A DNA stretch of 10,483 nt. Origin: Methyloceanibacter sp. GTDB lineage: Bacteria; Pseudomonadota; Alphaproteobacteria; Rhizobiales; Methyloligellaceae. Where the stretch lies: assembly GCA_016649675.1 (NCBI GenBank), contig JAENXG010000067.1:1-10483 (forward strand), read 5' to 3'. Below, piece after piece: positions 1 through 6,748 of this stretch; the first letter of the stretch is position 1, and each line of letters opens with the position of its first letter. Below the pieces are notes generated by a model. The model worked only from the letters and a program-made list of their open reading frames with translations. It was not told the origin of the DNA and did no database searches. The translations under genes were made by a program, and so were the position numbers.

Positions 1-64
1 CGTTGGCCTCGTCGACGCTTGGCACGTCGAGCGCCACGATGAGCCGATCGCGGGGGAGCGTCAT
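1..64 (-). CDS. pyrF: Orotidine 5'-phosphate decarboxylase, N-terminal fragment (runs off left edge)
   Basis: Only the first 21 codons are inside the window. They read MTLPRDRLIVALDVPSVDEA and one further residue. The LIVALDVPS segment is the first beta strand of the OMP decarboxylase barrel, which carries the first conserved active-site aspartate. The enzyme makes UMP from OMP in the last step of pyrimidine synthesis, in the cytoplasm. The start ATG overlaps the stop codon of the preceding flavoprotein gene in the form ATGA. A strong GGAGG lies 8 bases upstream, inside the end of that gene, so the two are probably translated in a coupled way. The identification rests on a short but very characteristic N-terminus; the rest of the gene is not visible. 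Confidence 0.85.
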   Translation of the reverse strand, partial: MTLPRDRLIVALDVPSVDEAN

Positions 65-636
65 GCCGCGAACCTCCGCGCCGCGATGGCAAGCGCCTCG
101 ACGACGGTCTTCAGCATCTCCTGTTGCGCCTTGTCCTTGAGGCTTCCGTCTTCATCGAAGGCGTCACTCGCGCGGGGCAGCGCCAGCTGCTGCGGGATCA
201 CCGTTGCGCCGATACCCACCTCGAGGATCTGTCGGAGAGTCAACAGGCTCCGCATCGCCCCGTAATAGCCGGGCGAGGCGCCGGAGATGGCAAATACCCT
301 CGACTTGTAGACTTCGAGCCCGGTCTCGCCCTTGGCCCGCACCCGGGTCACCCAGTCGAGCGTATTCTTGAGGAGCGGCGTGACGGAGGAATTATATTCG
401 GGGCTCGCAATGAACACGCCCTGATATTCGCCGAGCAGCGCCTTGAAGGCGCGCGCCCTCTCAGGCGGACCCTCAGCGGCTTCGAGGTCGCCGTTATAGA
501 GCGGCATCGGATAGTCTTTGAGGTTGACGAACATGGCCTCGATGCCGTTGGCCTCGGCGATGTGGCGGGCAAGGAGCGCGAGCTTCTTGTTGAAGGACCC
601 TTCTCGCGTGCTGCCGGCGAAGAACAAGAGGCGCAT
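61..636 (-). CDS. NADPH-dependent FMN reductase family flavoprotein
   Basis: The product has 191 residues, the usual size for the flavodoxin-fold NADPH-dependent FMN reductase family (SsuE/ChrR/YieF-like). The N-terminal loop GSTREGSFNKKLA (residues 8-20) is the FMN phosphate-binding turn after the first strand. SPEYNSSVTPLLKNTLDW (78-95) is the family's second FMN-contacting segment, and SGASPGYYG (118-126) is the third. Members reduce flavins, quinones, chromate or azo compounds with NAD(P)H; the substrate cannot be read from the sequence. It is cytoplasmic, with no signal peptide or membrane segment. The ATG at 636 is preceded by AAGGGAAC, which overlaps the stop codon of the upstream AI-2E gene, so only 12 bases separate the two genes. 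Its own stop overlaps the pyrF start. The three genes therefore look like one transcription unit, although no shared pathway is evident. Confidence 0.88.
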   Translation of the reverse strand: MRLLFFAGSTREGSFNKKLALLARHIAEANGIEAMFVNLKDYPMPLYNGDLEAAEGPPERARAFKALLGEYQGVFIASPEYNSSVTPLLKNTLDWVTRVRAKGETGLEVYKSRVFAISGASPGYYGAMRSLLTLRQILEVGIGATVIPQQLALPRASDAFDEDGSLKDKAQQEMLKTVVEALAIAARRFAA

Positions 637-648
637 CCGACCGTTCCC

Positions 649-1758
649 TTATTTGCTCGCAACCTTCGCGCTTCCGGTCTTGTCGCTGCCGATCCCGAAC
701 AGATAGCGAAGGGGGACGGTTGCTGCCGCGGCAATAGGTGTGGCGAGCGCGAGCCCCAGGATCCCGAACACGGCGCCGAGCACGAGCTGGCTCAAGATCA
801 CGACTGCCGGCGCCATCGACACGGCGCGCGCCTGGATGAGCGGGGTCAAGAGATAGCTCTCGAGGAACTGGATCACCGCATAGAGCCCGACGACCCACAG
901 CGCGAGGTCGAGGCTCTCGCCACCCGCGACCAGCACCATGGGGACGGCGCCAATGATCGGCCCGAGATAGGGGAGGAAGCCCGCGAGCCCTGCGAACAGC
1001 GCAAGCACGAAAGCGATGGGCACGCCGAGGATGAGCAGGCCCACATAGGTGAAGCTGCCGATCAGCGCCATGGCAATGCCTTGGCCGATCAGCCAGCGCC
1101 TGAGGAGATCGCCGGTCTCGTACATCATCTCCAAGGTGGCGGGCCGCCGCTCCTCCGGCGCGAGCCGCGCCACGAGCTGGACGTAAGTCTCCGGATCGGT
1201 GGCAAAATAGATGCCGAAGAAGAGCACGATGAGGCCCGCGCTGAAGAGGCCCACGATGGAGAGCGCAACTGACGTCGCTCCGGTGGCGATGCCCCACGGG
1301 CTCAGGAACCCGCTCAGCAGCTGCACGAGATCGATATTCTGTAGGAGATTGGCCTGATCGGCGAAGCTCGCGAGCTCCTTGGTCAAGGTCGTGGCGCCGG
1401 CGGCGATGCCGCGGGCAAGCTGGGCGATCTGCTGCGCGAGCGTCGGCCCTGCCGTGGCGAACACCAGGAAGAAAAACAGGGCGACCGTGAGCACGACAAG
1501 GGCGAGCATGACCAGCCGCGGCAGCTTGGTGAGATCGGCGAGCGCCCGGCTGGCGCCGTAAAGCACGATGGCAAGCAGGATGCCGGCAAAGGCGAGCAGG
1601 ATGGCGGTGCGCGAATACCACAGGCCGACGGCAATGGCGAGGACGCCGATCGCGGCGGCGGTGATCTTGGCGGCAGACGCCACGTCGCGAAAGCCGAGCC
1701 GCGGCGCCTCTTTCACGCTCGGCCTTTGTGGTTTGCGCAAAGAAGGCTCGGCCGTCAT
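649..1758 (-). CDS. AI-2E family transporter (PerM/YdiK-type multi-pass membrane protein)
   Basis: The product has 369 residues from the ATG at 1758. Hydrophobic segments lie at about 32-48, 52-70, 82-103, 160-185, 225-245, 247-280, 286-305 and 317-348, consistent with the roughly eight-helix inner-membrane fold of the family. GFLPYLGPIIGAVPMVL (260-276) and SYLLTPLIQARAV (301-313), followed by a GLALATPIAAA segment, are its C-terminal signatures. Residues 1-30 are a polar, basic cytoplasmic N-terminus. Family members have been linked to export of the quorum signal AI-2 (TqsA) or to sodium/proton exchange, but most have unknown substrates, so the name is a family label here. The open frame extends upstream to a TTG at 1821. 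I prefer the ATG because the extra 21 residues are not hydrophobic and the family's length fits. The gap to dnaJ is 95 bases, without a clear terminator or promoter, so read-through from dnaKJ is possible. Confidence 0.88.
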   Translation of the reverse strand: MTAEPSLRKPQRPSVKEAPRLGFRDVASAAKITAAAIGVLAIAVGLWYSRTAILLAFAGILLAIVLYGASRALADLTKLPRLVMLALVVLTVALFFFLVFATAGPTLAQQIAQLARGIAAGATTLTKELASFADQANLLQNIDLVQLLSGFLSPWGIATGATSVALSIVGLFSAGLIVLFFGIYFATDPETYVQLVARLAPEERRPATLEMMYETGDLLRRWLIGQGIAMALIGSFTYVGLLILGVPIAFVLALFAGLAGFLPYLGPIIGAVPMVLVAGGESLDLALWVVGLYAVIQFLESYLLTPLIQARAVSMAPAVVILSQLVLGAVFGILGLALATPIAAAATVPLRYLFGIGSDKTGSAKVASK

Positions 1759-1853
1759 GGCGGTCTCGCTTGATTGCGCGCGCGATAGAGCTCGAGCGTT
1801 GAGAAGGGCTCTTAGCGCCAATCTACGTCAAAGACGGAGCTTAAGGGTAGACG

Positions 1854-2993
1854 CTACTCGCCGATGCCCTCGAAGAATTCCTTCACGCGCGCAAAGAAGC
1901 CGGTCGAGTCCGGGCTCGTGTTCGGGTTTGAGGCGTCCTCGAAGGCTTTCAGGAGTTCGCGCTGCTTGCGCGACAGATTCTTCGGCGTCTCCACCTCGAC
2001 CTGAATGTAGAGGTCGCCCTGCTGCTTCGAGCGCAGGATCGGCATGCCTTGCGCCTTGAGCCGGAACTGCTTGCCGCTCTCGCTGCCCTCGGGAATCTTC
2101 ACCCGCGTCCTGCCGCCGTCGATGGTTGGCACCTCGATCTGGCCGCCAAGCGCCGCCGTGGTCATGGCGATCGGCACGCGGCAGAAGAGATCGGCGCCGT
2201 CGCGCTGGAAGAACTCATGCGGCTTGATCGAGAGGAAGATGTAGAGATCGCCGGGAGGTCCGCCGCGCAAGCCAGCCTCGCCCTCACCGGCAAGCCTGAT
2301 GCGCGTGCCGTCCTCCACGCCGATGGGAATGGTGACCGAAAGCGCCCGCTCGCGCATGACGCGGCCCGCGCCGTCGCACGACGGACACGGCGTCTCGATG
2401 GTCTCGCCACGTCCCTGGCAGGAAGGGCAGGTGCGCTCGATGGTGAAGAAGCCTTGGCTTGCGCGCACCTTGCCGATGCCGCCGCAGGTGCGGCAGGAGG
2501 TGGGCGAGGTGCCGGCCTTGGCGCCCGAGCCCGAGCAGCTTTCGCAGGTGACGCTGGTCGGCACGCGGATTTGCGCCGTCTTGCCCTGATAGGCCTCGCT
2601 GAGCGTGATCTCCATGTTGTAGCGGAGATCGGACCCGCGCTCGCGCGCCGAGCGTTGCCGAGGGCGGCGCTGGCCCATGAATTCGCCGAACAGATCGTCG
2701 AACATCGCCGACATGGAGGCCGAGAAATCGGCGCCGAAGCCGTGACCGGCGGCTCCGCCGAACCCGCTATCGAAGGCGGCGTGACCGAACCGGTCATAGG
2801 CGGCGCGGCGCTGCGGGTCCTTCAGCGCCTCATAGGCTTCGTTGACTTCCTTGAAGCGGGTCTCGGCGCTCGGATCGCCGTTGCAGCGGTCGGGATGACA
2901 TTCCTTGGCGAGATTGCGAAACGCGCTCTTGATCTCGCTCTCACGAGCGCCGCGCGATACGCCGAGTACCTCGTAGTAGCACCGCTTTGCCAT
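1854..2993 (-). CDS. dnaJ: Chaperone protein DnaJ (Hsp40, type I)
   Basis: This is a full-length class A J-protein of 379 residues. It has a J domain at 1-70 with the HPD motif at 33-35, which stimulates DnaK ATPase. A short Gly/Phe-rich region follows at about 71-105. The zinc-binding domain has four CxxCxGxG repeats starting at Cys150, Cys167, Cys189 and Cys203, all intact. The C-terminal substrate-binding domains run from about 212 to 345, and the tail ends in VKEFFEGIGE. DnaJ delivers unfolded clients to DnaK in the cytoplasm. The ATG at 2993 is preferred over the GTG directly before it: GGAGG lies 4 bases from the ATG but only one base from the GTG. The gene follows dnaK after 107 bases that contain two GC-rich stem-loops, and probably shares the dnaK promoter, because I see no convincing promoter in the gap. 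Confidence 0.97.
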   Translation of the reverse strand: MAKRCYYEVLGVSRGARESEIKSAFRNLAKECHPDRCNGDPSAETRFKEVNEAYEALKDPQRRAAYDRFGHAAFDSGFGGAAGHGFGADFSASMSAMFDDLFGEFMGQRRPRQRSARERGSDLRYNMEITLSEAYQGKTAQIRVPTSVTCESCSGSGAKAGTSPTSCRTCGGIGKVRASQGFFTIERTCPSCQGRGETIETPCPSCDGAGRVMRERALSVTIPIGVEDGTRIRLAGEGEAGLRGGPPGDLYIFLSIKPHEFFQRDGADLFCRVPIAMTTAALGGQIEVPTIDGGRTRVKIPEGSESGKQFRLKAQGMPILRSKQQGDLYIQVEVETPKNLSRKQRELLKAFEDASNPNTSPDSTGFFARVKEFFEGIGE

Positions 2994-3013
2994 CACCCCT
3001 CCGGCCCTTTACA

Positions 3014-3034
3014 CCGCCGTCCCGCGAGCGGCGG
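3014..3034 (-). promoter_or_regulatory. Stem-loop in dnaK-dnaJ spacer, dnaJ-proximal
   Basis: A perfect 6-base inverted repeat (CCGCCG, 9-base loop, CGGCGG) lies 20 bases before the dnaJ start. It would fold in the dnaK-dnaJ transcript. There is no T-run after it, so it is not a standard terminator. It may stabilise mRNA ends or affect ribosome access; that role is inferred only. Confidence 0.35.
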
Positions 3035-3063
3035 CGCATAAGCCTCTTTTGTGTTGGGCGCCA

Positions 3064-3082
3064 GCGCCGGGGGAGCCGGCGC
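3064..3082 (-). promoter_or_regulatory. Stem-loop in dnaK-dnaJ spacer, dnaK-proximal
   Basis: A perfect 7-base GC-only inverted repeat (GCGCCGG, 5-base loop, CCGGCGC) begins 18 bases after the dnaK stop codon. On the transcribed strand the sequence after it is not T-rich, so complete termination is unlikely. It could act as a weak attenuator or protect the 3' end of a processed dnaK message, which would let DnaK be made in excess of DnaJ. Confidence 0.4.
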
Positions 3083-3100
3083 CGACGCCATCAACTCTCG

Positions 3101-5017
3101 TTATGCCGATTTCTTGCTGTCGTCGTCCTTGACTTCCTCGAAGTCGACATCGACCACCTTGTCGTCATCACCAGGCGTTCCGGCCGTCGGCCCGGCGCCG
3201 GCAGCGCCCGTCTGGCTTGACTGATACAGCGCCTCGCCGAGCTTCATTGAGGCCTGAGCGAGGGCGTCGACCTTTTGCTTGATCGCGTCCCGGTCCTCGC
3301 CCTGGATCGCGCCCTTGAGGTCGGCGACCGCGGCCTCCACGGTGGCCTTGTCGCCGGTCGGGACTTTGTCGCCGTACTCTTTCAGCATCCGCTCCGTCGA
3401 ATGGACGAGCGCCTCGGCCTGGTTGCGGATCTCGACCAGCTCACGACGCTGCTTGTCCTCCTCGGCGTGGCTCTCCGCTTCCTTGACCATGCGATTGATG
3501 TCGGCGTCGGTCAGGCCGCCCGAGGCCTGGATGCGGATCGACTGCGCCTTGCCGGTAGCCTTGTCGGTGGCCGCGACATTGACGATGCCGTTGGCATCGA
3601 TGTCGAAGGTCACCTCGATCTGCGGCACGCCGCGCGGGGCCGGCGGGATGCCGACGAGATCGAACTGGCCGAGCATCTTGTTGTCGGCCGCCATCTCGCG
3701 CTCGCCCTGGAAGACGCGGATGGTGACGGCATTCTGATTGTCTTCGGCGGTAGAGAACACCTGGCTCTTCTTGGTCGGGATCGTGGTGTTGCGGTCGATG
3801 AGACGGGTGAACACGCCGCCCAAGGTCTCGATGCCGAGCGAGAGCGGGGTGACGTCGAGCAGCAGAACGTCCTTGACGTCGCCTTGCAGGACGCCCGCCT
3901 GAATGGCGGCGCCGATGGCCACCACCTCGTCCGGGTTCACGCCTTTATGCGGCTCGCGGCCGAAGAAGGTCTTCACCGTCTCGACCACCTTCGGCATGCG
4001 GGTCATGCCGCCGACCAGCACCACCTCCTCGATCTCGGCGGCCTTGAGGCCTGCGTCCTTCAACGCGTTGGCGCACGGGCCGATGGTCTTCTGGATGAGA
4101 TCGTCGACGAGGCTCTCGAGCTTGGCGCGCGTGAGCTTCATGGCGAGATGCTTCGGCCCGGACTTGTCCGCCGTGATGAAGGGTAGGTTGATCTCGGTCT
4201 GCGTCGTCGAGGACAGCTCGATCTTCGCCTTCTCGGCCGCCTCTTTCAGGCGCTGCAGGGCGAGCTTGTCGCCGCGCAGATCGATGCCAGTCTCTTTCTT
4301 GAACTCGTTGGCGAAGTAGTCGACGATCCGCATGTCGAAGTCCTCGCCGCCGAGGAACGTATCGCCATTGGTCGACTTCACCTCGAACACGCCGTCGCCG
4401 ATCTCGAGGATCGAGATGTCGAAGGTGCCGCCGCCCAAATCATAGACGGCGATGGTCTTGCCCTCTTTCTTCTCGAGACCATAGGCAAGGGCGGCCGCGG
4501 TCGGCTCGTTGATGATGCGCAAGACCTCGAGCCCGGCGATCTTACCGGCGTCCTTGGTCGCTTGGCGCTGGGCGTCGTTGAAATAGGCGGGAACGGTGAT
4601 GACGGCCTGCTCGACCTTCTGGCCGAGATAGGACTCTGCCGTCTCCTTCATCTTCGTCAGGATGAAGGCCGAAATCTGCGAAGGGGAATATTTCTTGCCG
4701 TGGGATTCGACCCAGGCGTCGCCGTTGTCGGCGCGGACGATGTGGTAGGGGACGAGCTTCTTGTCCTTCTCGACCATCGGGTCTTCGTAGCGCCGGCCGA
4801 TCAGGCGCTTGATGGCGAAAAACGTGTTCTCGGGGTTGGTAACGGCTTGTCGCTTGGCTGGAAGCCCGACAATGACCTCGCCGTCGTCGGTGAAGGCGAC
4901 CATCGAGGGCGTGGTGCGCATGCCCTCGGCATTCTCGATGACCTTGGGGGTCTTTCCCTCCATCACGGCGACGCAAGAATTGGTAGTGCCGAGATCGATT
5001 CCGATCACTTTCGCCAT
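3101..5017 (-). CDS. dnaK: Chaperone protein DnaK (Hsp70)
   Basis: The product is complete at 638 residues, the normal bacterial length. The ATPase domain shows phosphate loop 1 IGIDLGTTNSCVAVMEG (5-21), VPAYFNDAQRQATKDAG (142-158), phosphate loop 2 VYDLGGGTFD (191-200, with the conserved threonine at 198) and the adenosine loop VVLVGGMTRMPKV (332-344). The interdomain linker VLLLDVTPL lies at 384-392. The beta substrate-binding domain spans about 393-500 and the helical lid about 505-600. The tail is Gly/Ala-rich and then acidic, containing DVDFEEVKDDD (623-633), a variant of the usual C-terminal EEVD-like motif. It binds exposed hydrophobic stretches in an ATP cycle driven by DnaJ and GrpE, both encoded nearby. 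The ATG at 5017 has GAGAGG 7 bases upstream. A heat-shock-type promoter lies about 130 bases before the start. Confidence 0.99.
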   Translation of the reverse strand: MAKVIGIDLGTTNSCVAVMEGKTPKVIENAEGMRTTPSMVAFTDDGEVIVGLPAKRQAVTNPENTFFAIKRLIGRRYEDPMVEKDKKLVPYHIVRADNGDAWVESHGKKYSPSQISAFILTKMKETAESYLGQKVEQAVITVPAYFNDAQRQATKDAGKIAGLEVLRIINEPTAAALAYGLEKKEGKTIAVYDLGGGTFDISILEIGDGVFEVKSTNGDTFLGGEDFDMRIVDYFANEFKKETGIDLRGDKLALQRLKEAAEKAKIELSSTTQTEINLPFITADKSGPKHLAMKLTRAKLESLVDDLIQKTIGPCANALKDAGLKAAEIEEVVLVGGMTRMPKVVETVKTFFGREPHKGVNPDEVVAIGAAIQAGVLQGDVKDVLLLDVTPLSLGIETLGGVFTRLIDRNTTIPTKKSQVFSTAEDNQNAVTIRVFQGEREMAADNKMLGQFDLVGIPPAPRGVPQIEVTFDIDANGIVNVAATDKATGKAQSIRIQASGGLTDADINRMVKEAESHAEEDKQRRELVEIRNQAEALVHSTERMLKEYGDKVPTGDKATVEAAVADLKGAIQGEDRDAIKQKVDALAQASMKLGEALYQSSQTGAAGAGPTAGTPGDDDKVVDVDFEEVKDDDSKKSA

Positions 5018-5139
5018 TTAAGAACCTCTCACTTTCTGGCAGACCGTCCGGGCCCTTGGGCAGCACCCGGCATTTCGCGCTCGCGCGGCGTCAGTCCCCA
5101 ATATTTCGGCGCGCCCGCCGACTCATCCGGCAGGGGTCC
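5018..5139 (-). other. dnaK 5' leader with GC-rich hairpins
   Basis: If transcription starts shortly after the predicted promoter, dnaK has an untranslated leader of about 120 bases. It contains a stem at 5048-5070 (CCGG-GCCC, TT loop, GGGC, five-base bulge, CCGG) and a small CGCG/CGCG hairpin at 5076-5087. The ribosome site GAGAGG near 5026-5031 is not inside either stem. No reading frame with coding character is visible here. Confidence 0.4.
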
Positions 5140-5145
5140 GCGGTT

Positions 5146-5174
5146 ATATAGGTGGCAAGCCTATGACCCGCAAG
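5146..5174 (-). promoter_or_regulatory. dnaK promoter, heat-shock sigma (RpoH) type
   Basis: On the minus strand CTTG (5174-5171) is followed after exactly 18 bases by CCTATAT (5152-5146). From memory of the family, alphaproteobacterial RpoH promoters have CTTG, 17-18 bases, then CYTATNT; the -10 matches fully. Read as a housekeeping promoter it is TTGCGG-N16-CTATAT, so both sigma factors might use it. A 5-base inverted repeat (CCCGC/GCGGG, 5167-5184) covers the -35. The promoter lies between the methyltransferase stop and dnaK, giving dnaK-dnaJ an independent start. Confidence 0.65.
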
Positions 5175-5212
5175 GAGAAGCGGGGATTGCACGGTGCCGG
5201 AAGCGAGGCGCG

Positions 5213-6055
5213 TCACGCGACGCGCTTCCAGGCGGCGATGAGGATAGGGGTGAGGCAGTAGTAGCGCCCGTCTTCGGCAGCCTCGGCCATCTCGCTCTTG
5301 AAGGCGGCGGCCCTCGTCGTATCGGCGATGCCGAGCTCGGCGGCCGAGGCAAAGAGCCCTTGGTAAACGCCGATCAACATTGAAGCCATGTCCTTGAGCG
5401 GCAGGAATTTGGCCTCGGCAAGCGTGCCGTCGGGAAGCCCGAGACCCGCCGCCTCGAACTGCGCGGGCAATTGGCGCCCGGCCCGGAGATTGCGGCCATG
5501 GGCCCTGAAGACACCCTCGAACACGCGATTGAACTCGGCCATGGCAGGGCATGGCGGCTCGACTGCAATCGCGCCGAAATCGAACTCCTGCGCCGCCACC
5601 GTGCCGCCGGGCTTGGTCCAGGCTTGCATCTTCTCGAGCACCGCTACCGGATCTTGCATATGCATCAGGAGGAGCCGGCAGAAGGTGAGGTCGAAGGGTC
5701 CGCCCGGCACGGCATCGAGCTCGAGCAGGTTGGCTGCGATGAGCTCAAACTCCGCTCCACCTTCCGCGCGGAGATCGGCCAGCGCATGGGCGCCCAGCTT
5801 GCCGTCGATCTCGATGCCGGTGACGCGCCCTTGTTTGCCGACGCGGTCGGCCATGAGCCGCATCACCGAGCCCGGTCCGGAGCCGACATCGAGCGCGCTC
5901 ATGCCGGGCTTAAGGCCGACCTGGTCGAGCACCTCCTCGGTCGCCTTCTGCCACATGCGCGCCTGATCGCGCAGGCGCTGATATTCGTCAGAATCCCGCG
6001 CATGGATATACCCGTCGGGGTTCACTTTCCGCGCCTGTCTTGCCACCCGCCTCAT
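5213..6055 (-). CDS. Class I SAM-dependent methyltransferase, substrate unknown
   Basis: The product has 280 residues and a Rossmann-type methyltransferase core. Motif I, LDVGSGPGS (55-63), binds AdoMet. The acidic end of strand 2 is GIEID (80-84). PFDLTFCRLLLMHMQDP (120-136) is the motif IV region, and LEKMQAWTKPGG (140-151) precedes strand 5. The N-terminal segment YIHARDSDEYQRLRDQARMW (16-35) is typical of UbiE-like small-molecule methyltransferases (Methyltransf_11/25). The C-terminal 100 residues probably form a substrate lid, and nothing in them identifies the substrate. The ATG at 6055 directly abuts AGGAG. A GTG at 6046 sits 9 bases from the same AGGAG and may be the true start, giving 277 residues. 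The gene is divergent from alkB and ends 195 bases before dnaK, which has its own promoter. Confidence 0.85.
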   Translation of the reverse strand: MRRVARQARKVNPDGYIHARDSDEYQRLRDQARMWQKATEEVLDQVGLKPGMSALDVGSGPGSVMRLMADRVGKQGRVTGIEIDGKLGAHALADLRAEGGAEFELIAANLLELDAVPGGPFDLTFCRLLLMHMQDPVAVLEKMQAWTKPGGTVAAQEFDFGAIAVEPPCPAMAEFNRVFEGVFRAHGRNLRAGRQLPAQFEAAGLGLPDGTLAEAKFLPLKDMASMLIGVYQGLFASAAELGIADTTRAAAFKSEMAEAAEDGRYYCLTPILIAAWKRVA

Positions 6056-6123
6056 CTCCTCATTCGCCGCTGATGCGCTATATGGCAGAACCTAGGATAG
6101 CCCTGCGTCGGAACAAAGGTGGC

Positions 6124-6720
6124 ATGCAATATTTTCCGCAGATGTTCGATGAGACAGCGCAAGTGGCACTTCTTGCCGCTGCAAGGCTTGTCATCGCCGA
6201 CGCGCCGCTCTTCGCCCCAACCATGCCGCGCTCGGGCAACAAGATGTCGGTGCGCATGACCAATTGCGGACCGTTCGGCTGGGTGACCGACAAGGAGCGC
6301 GGTTACCGCTACCAGCCGACGCACCCAATGACGGGGAAGACGTGGCCGCCGATCCCGCCAAGTCTGCTCGATCTGTGGGACGAGGTGGCGGGCTACCCGC
6401 TTCCTCCCGAGGCCTGCCTCATCAATTACTATGAAGGCCAAGCCAAGATGGGGCTGCATCAGGACAAGGACGAGGAGGATTTTTCCGCCCCCGTGCTCTC
6501 GGTGTCGCTTGGCGACACGGGCCTCTTCCGCGTCGGCGGCCGCTCGCGCCAAGACCCGACGCGCAAGCTCGAGTTAAAGTCAGGCGATGTGGTGGTGTTG
6601 GGCGGCGAGGACCGGCTTGCTTATCACGGCATCGACCGCATCCTGCCCGGCACGTCGGATCTCATTGCCGAAGGCGGCCGCCTCAATCTCACGTTGCGTC
6701 GCGTGACCAAGCCGAAATGA
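6124..6720 (+). CDS. alkB: AlkB-type alpha-ketoglutarate-dependent DNA/RNA demethylase
   Basis: This is the only plus-strand gene. With the start used here it has 198 residues (E. coli AlkB has about 216). The iron ligands are His112 and Asp114 in LHQDKDE and His168 in YHGI. Arg186 and Arg192 in GRLNLTLRR match the 2-oxoglutarate-binding and catalytic arginines. MSVRMTNCGPFGWVTD (41-56) is the nucleotide-recognition region typical of the family. The enzyme removes alkyl lesions such as 1-methyladenine and 3-methylcytosine by oxidation. The start is uncertain. ATG 6124 has AAAGGTGG just upstream. In-frame ATGs at 6073 and 6082 lack a ribosome site, and codons between 6073 and 6124 include rare AGG and ATA. 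The frame can also be extended to a TTG at 6040, inside the methyltransferase gene, which is unlikely. It converges on grpE with a 28-base gap. Confidence 0.93.
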   Translation: MQYFPQMFDETAQVALLAAARLVIADAPLFAPTMPRSGNKMSVRMTNCGPFGWVTDKERGYRYQPTHPMTGKTWPPIPPSLLDLWDEVAGYPLPPEACLINYYEGQAKMGLHQDKDEEDFSAPVLSVSLGDTGLFRVGGRSRQDPTRKLELKSGDVVVLGGEDRLAYHGIDRILPGTSDLIAEGGRLNLTLRRVTKPK

Positions 6721-6723
6721 GCG

Positions 6724-6747
6724 TCGCGAATTTAACTTAAATCGCGA
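6724..6747. terminator. Inverted repeat between convergent alkB and grpE (possible bidirectional terminator)
   Basis: The whole 28-base gap between the two stop codons is nearly filled by the inverted repeat TCGCGAATTTAA / TTAAATCGCGA, which has one unpaired A and a single central base. In RNA it would pair TCGCGA-TTT with AAATCGCGA around a short loop. Its place between convergent genes suits a bidirectional terminator. The A/T-rich centre and lack of a long T-run make the strength uncertain. It is also much richer in A/T than the surrounding genes. Confidence 0.5.
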
Positions 6748-6748
6748 T

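Noticed and set aside
124..1272. Long open frame on the plus strand opposite the flavoprotein and AI-2E genes
   Set aside because: It lies antisense to two genes with clear family motifs, has a His/Glu/Arg/Asp-rich composition typical of frames mirrored from GC-rich codons, and shows no recognisable domain.
494..1621. Minus-strand frame overlapping the AI-2E gene in another phase
   Set aside because: Arg/Ala/His-rich alternative frame of a gene whose correct phase shows membrane helices and family motifs.
1759..1821. Extended AI-2E start at TTG 1821
   Set aside because: The added 21 residues are not part of the family core, TTG is a weak start, and the ATG at 1758 gives the usual length.
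2049..3041. Long plus-strand open frame opposite dnaJ
   Set aside because: Antisense to a gene with an intact J domain and four zinc motifs; it is Ala/Arg-rich with no family resemblance.
3275..4186. Plus-strand open frame opposite dnaK
   Set aside because: Long antisense frames opposite dnaK are a well-known by-product of biased codon use; this one is Leu/Asp/His-rich with no known domain.
4562..5383. Plus-strand open frame spanning the dnaK 5' end, its promoter and the methyltransferase 3' end
   Set aside because: It crosses two genes and a promoter region on the other strand, and its product has no recognisable fold.
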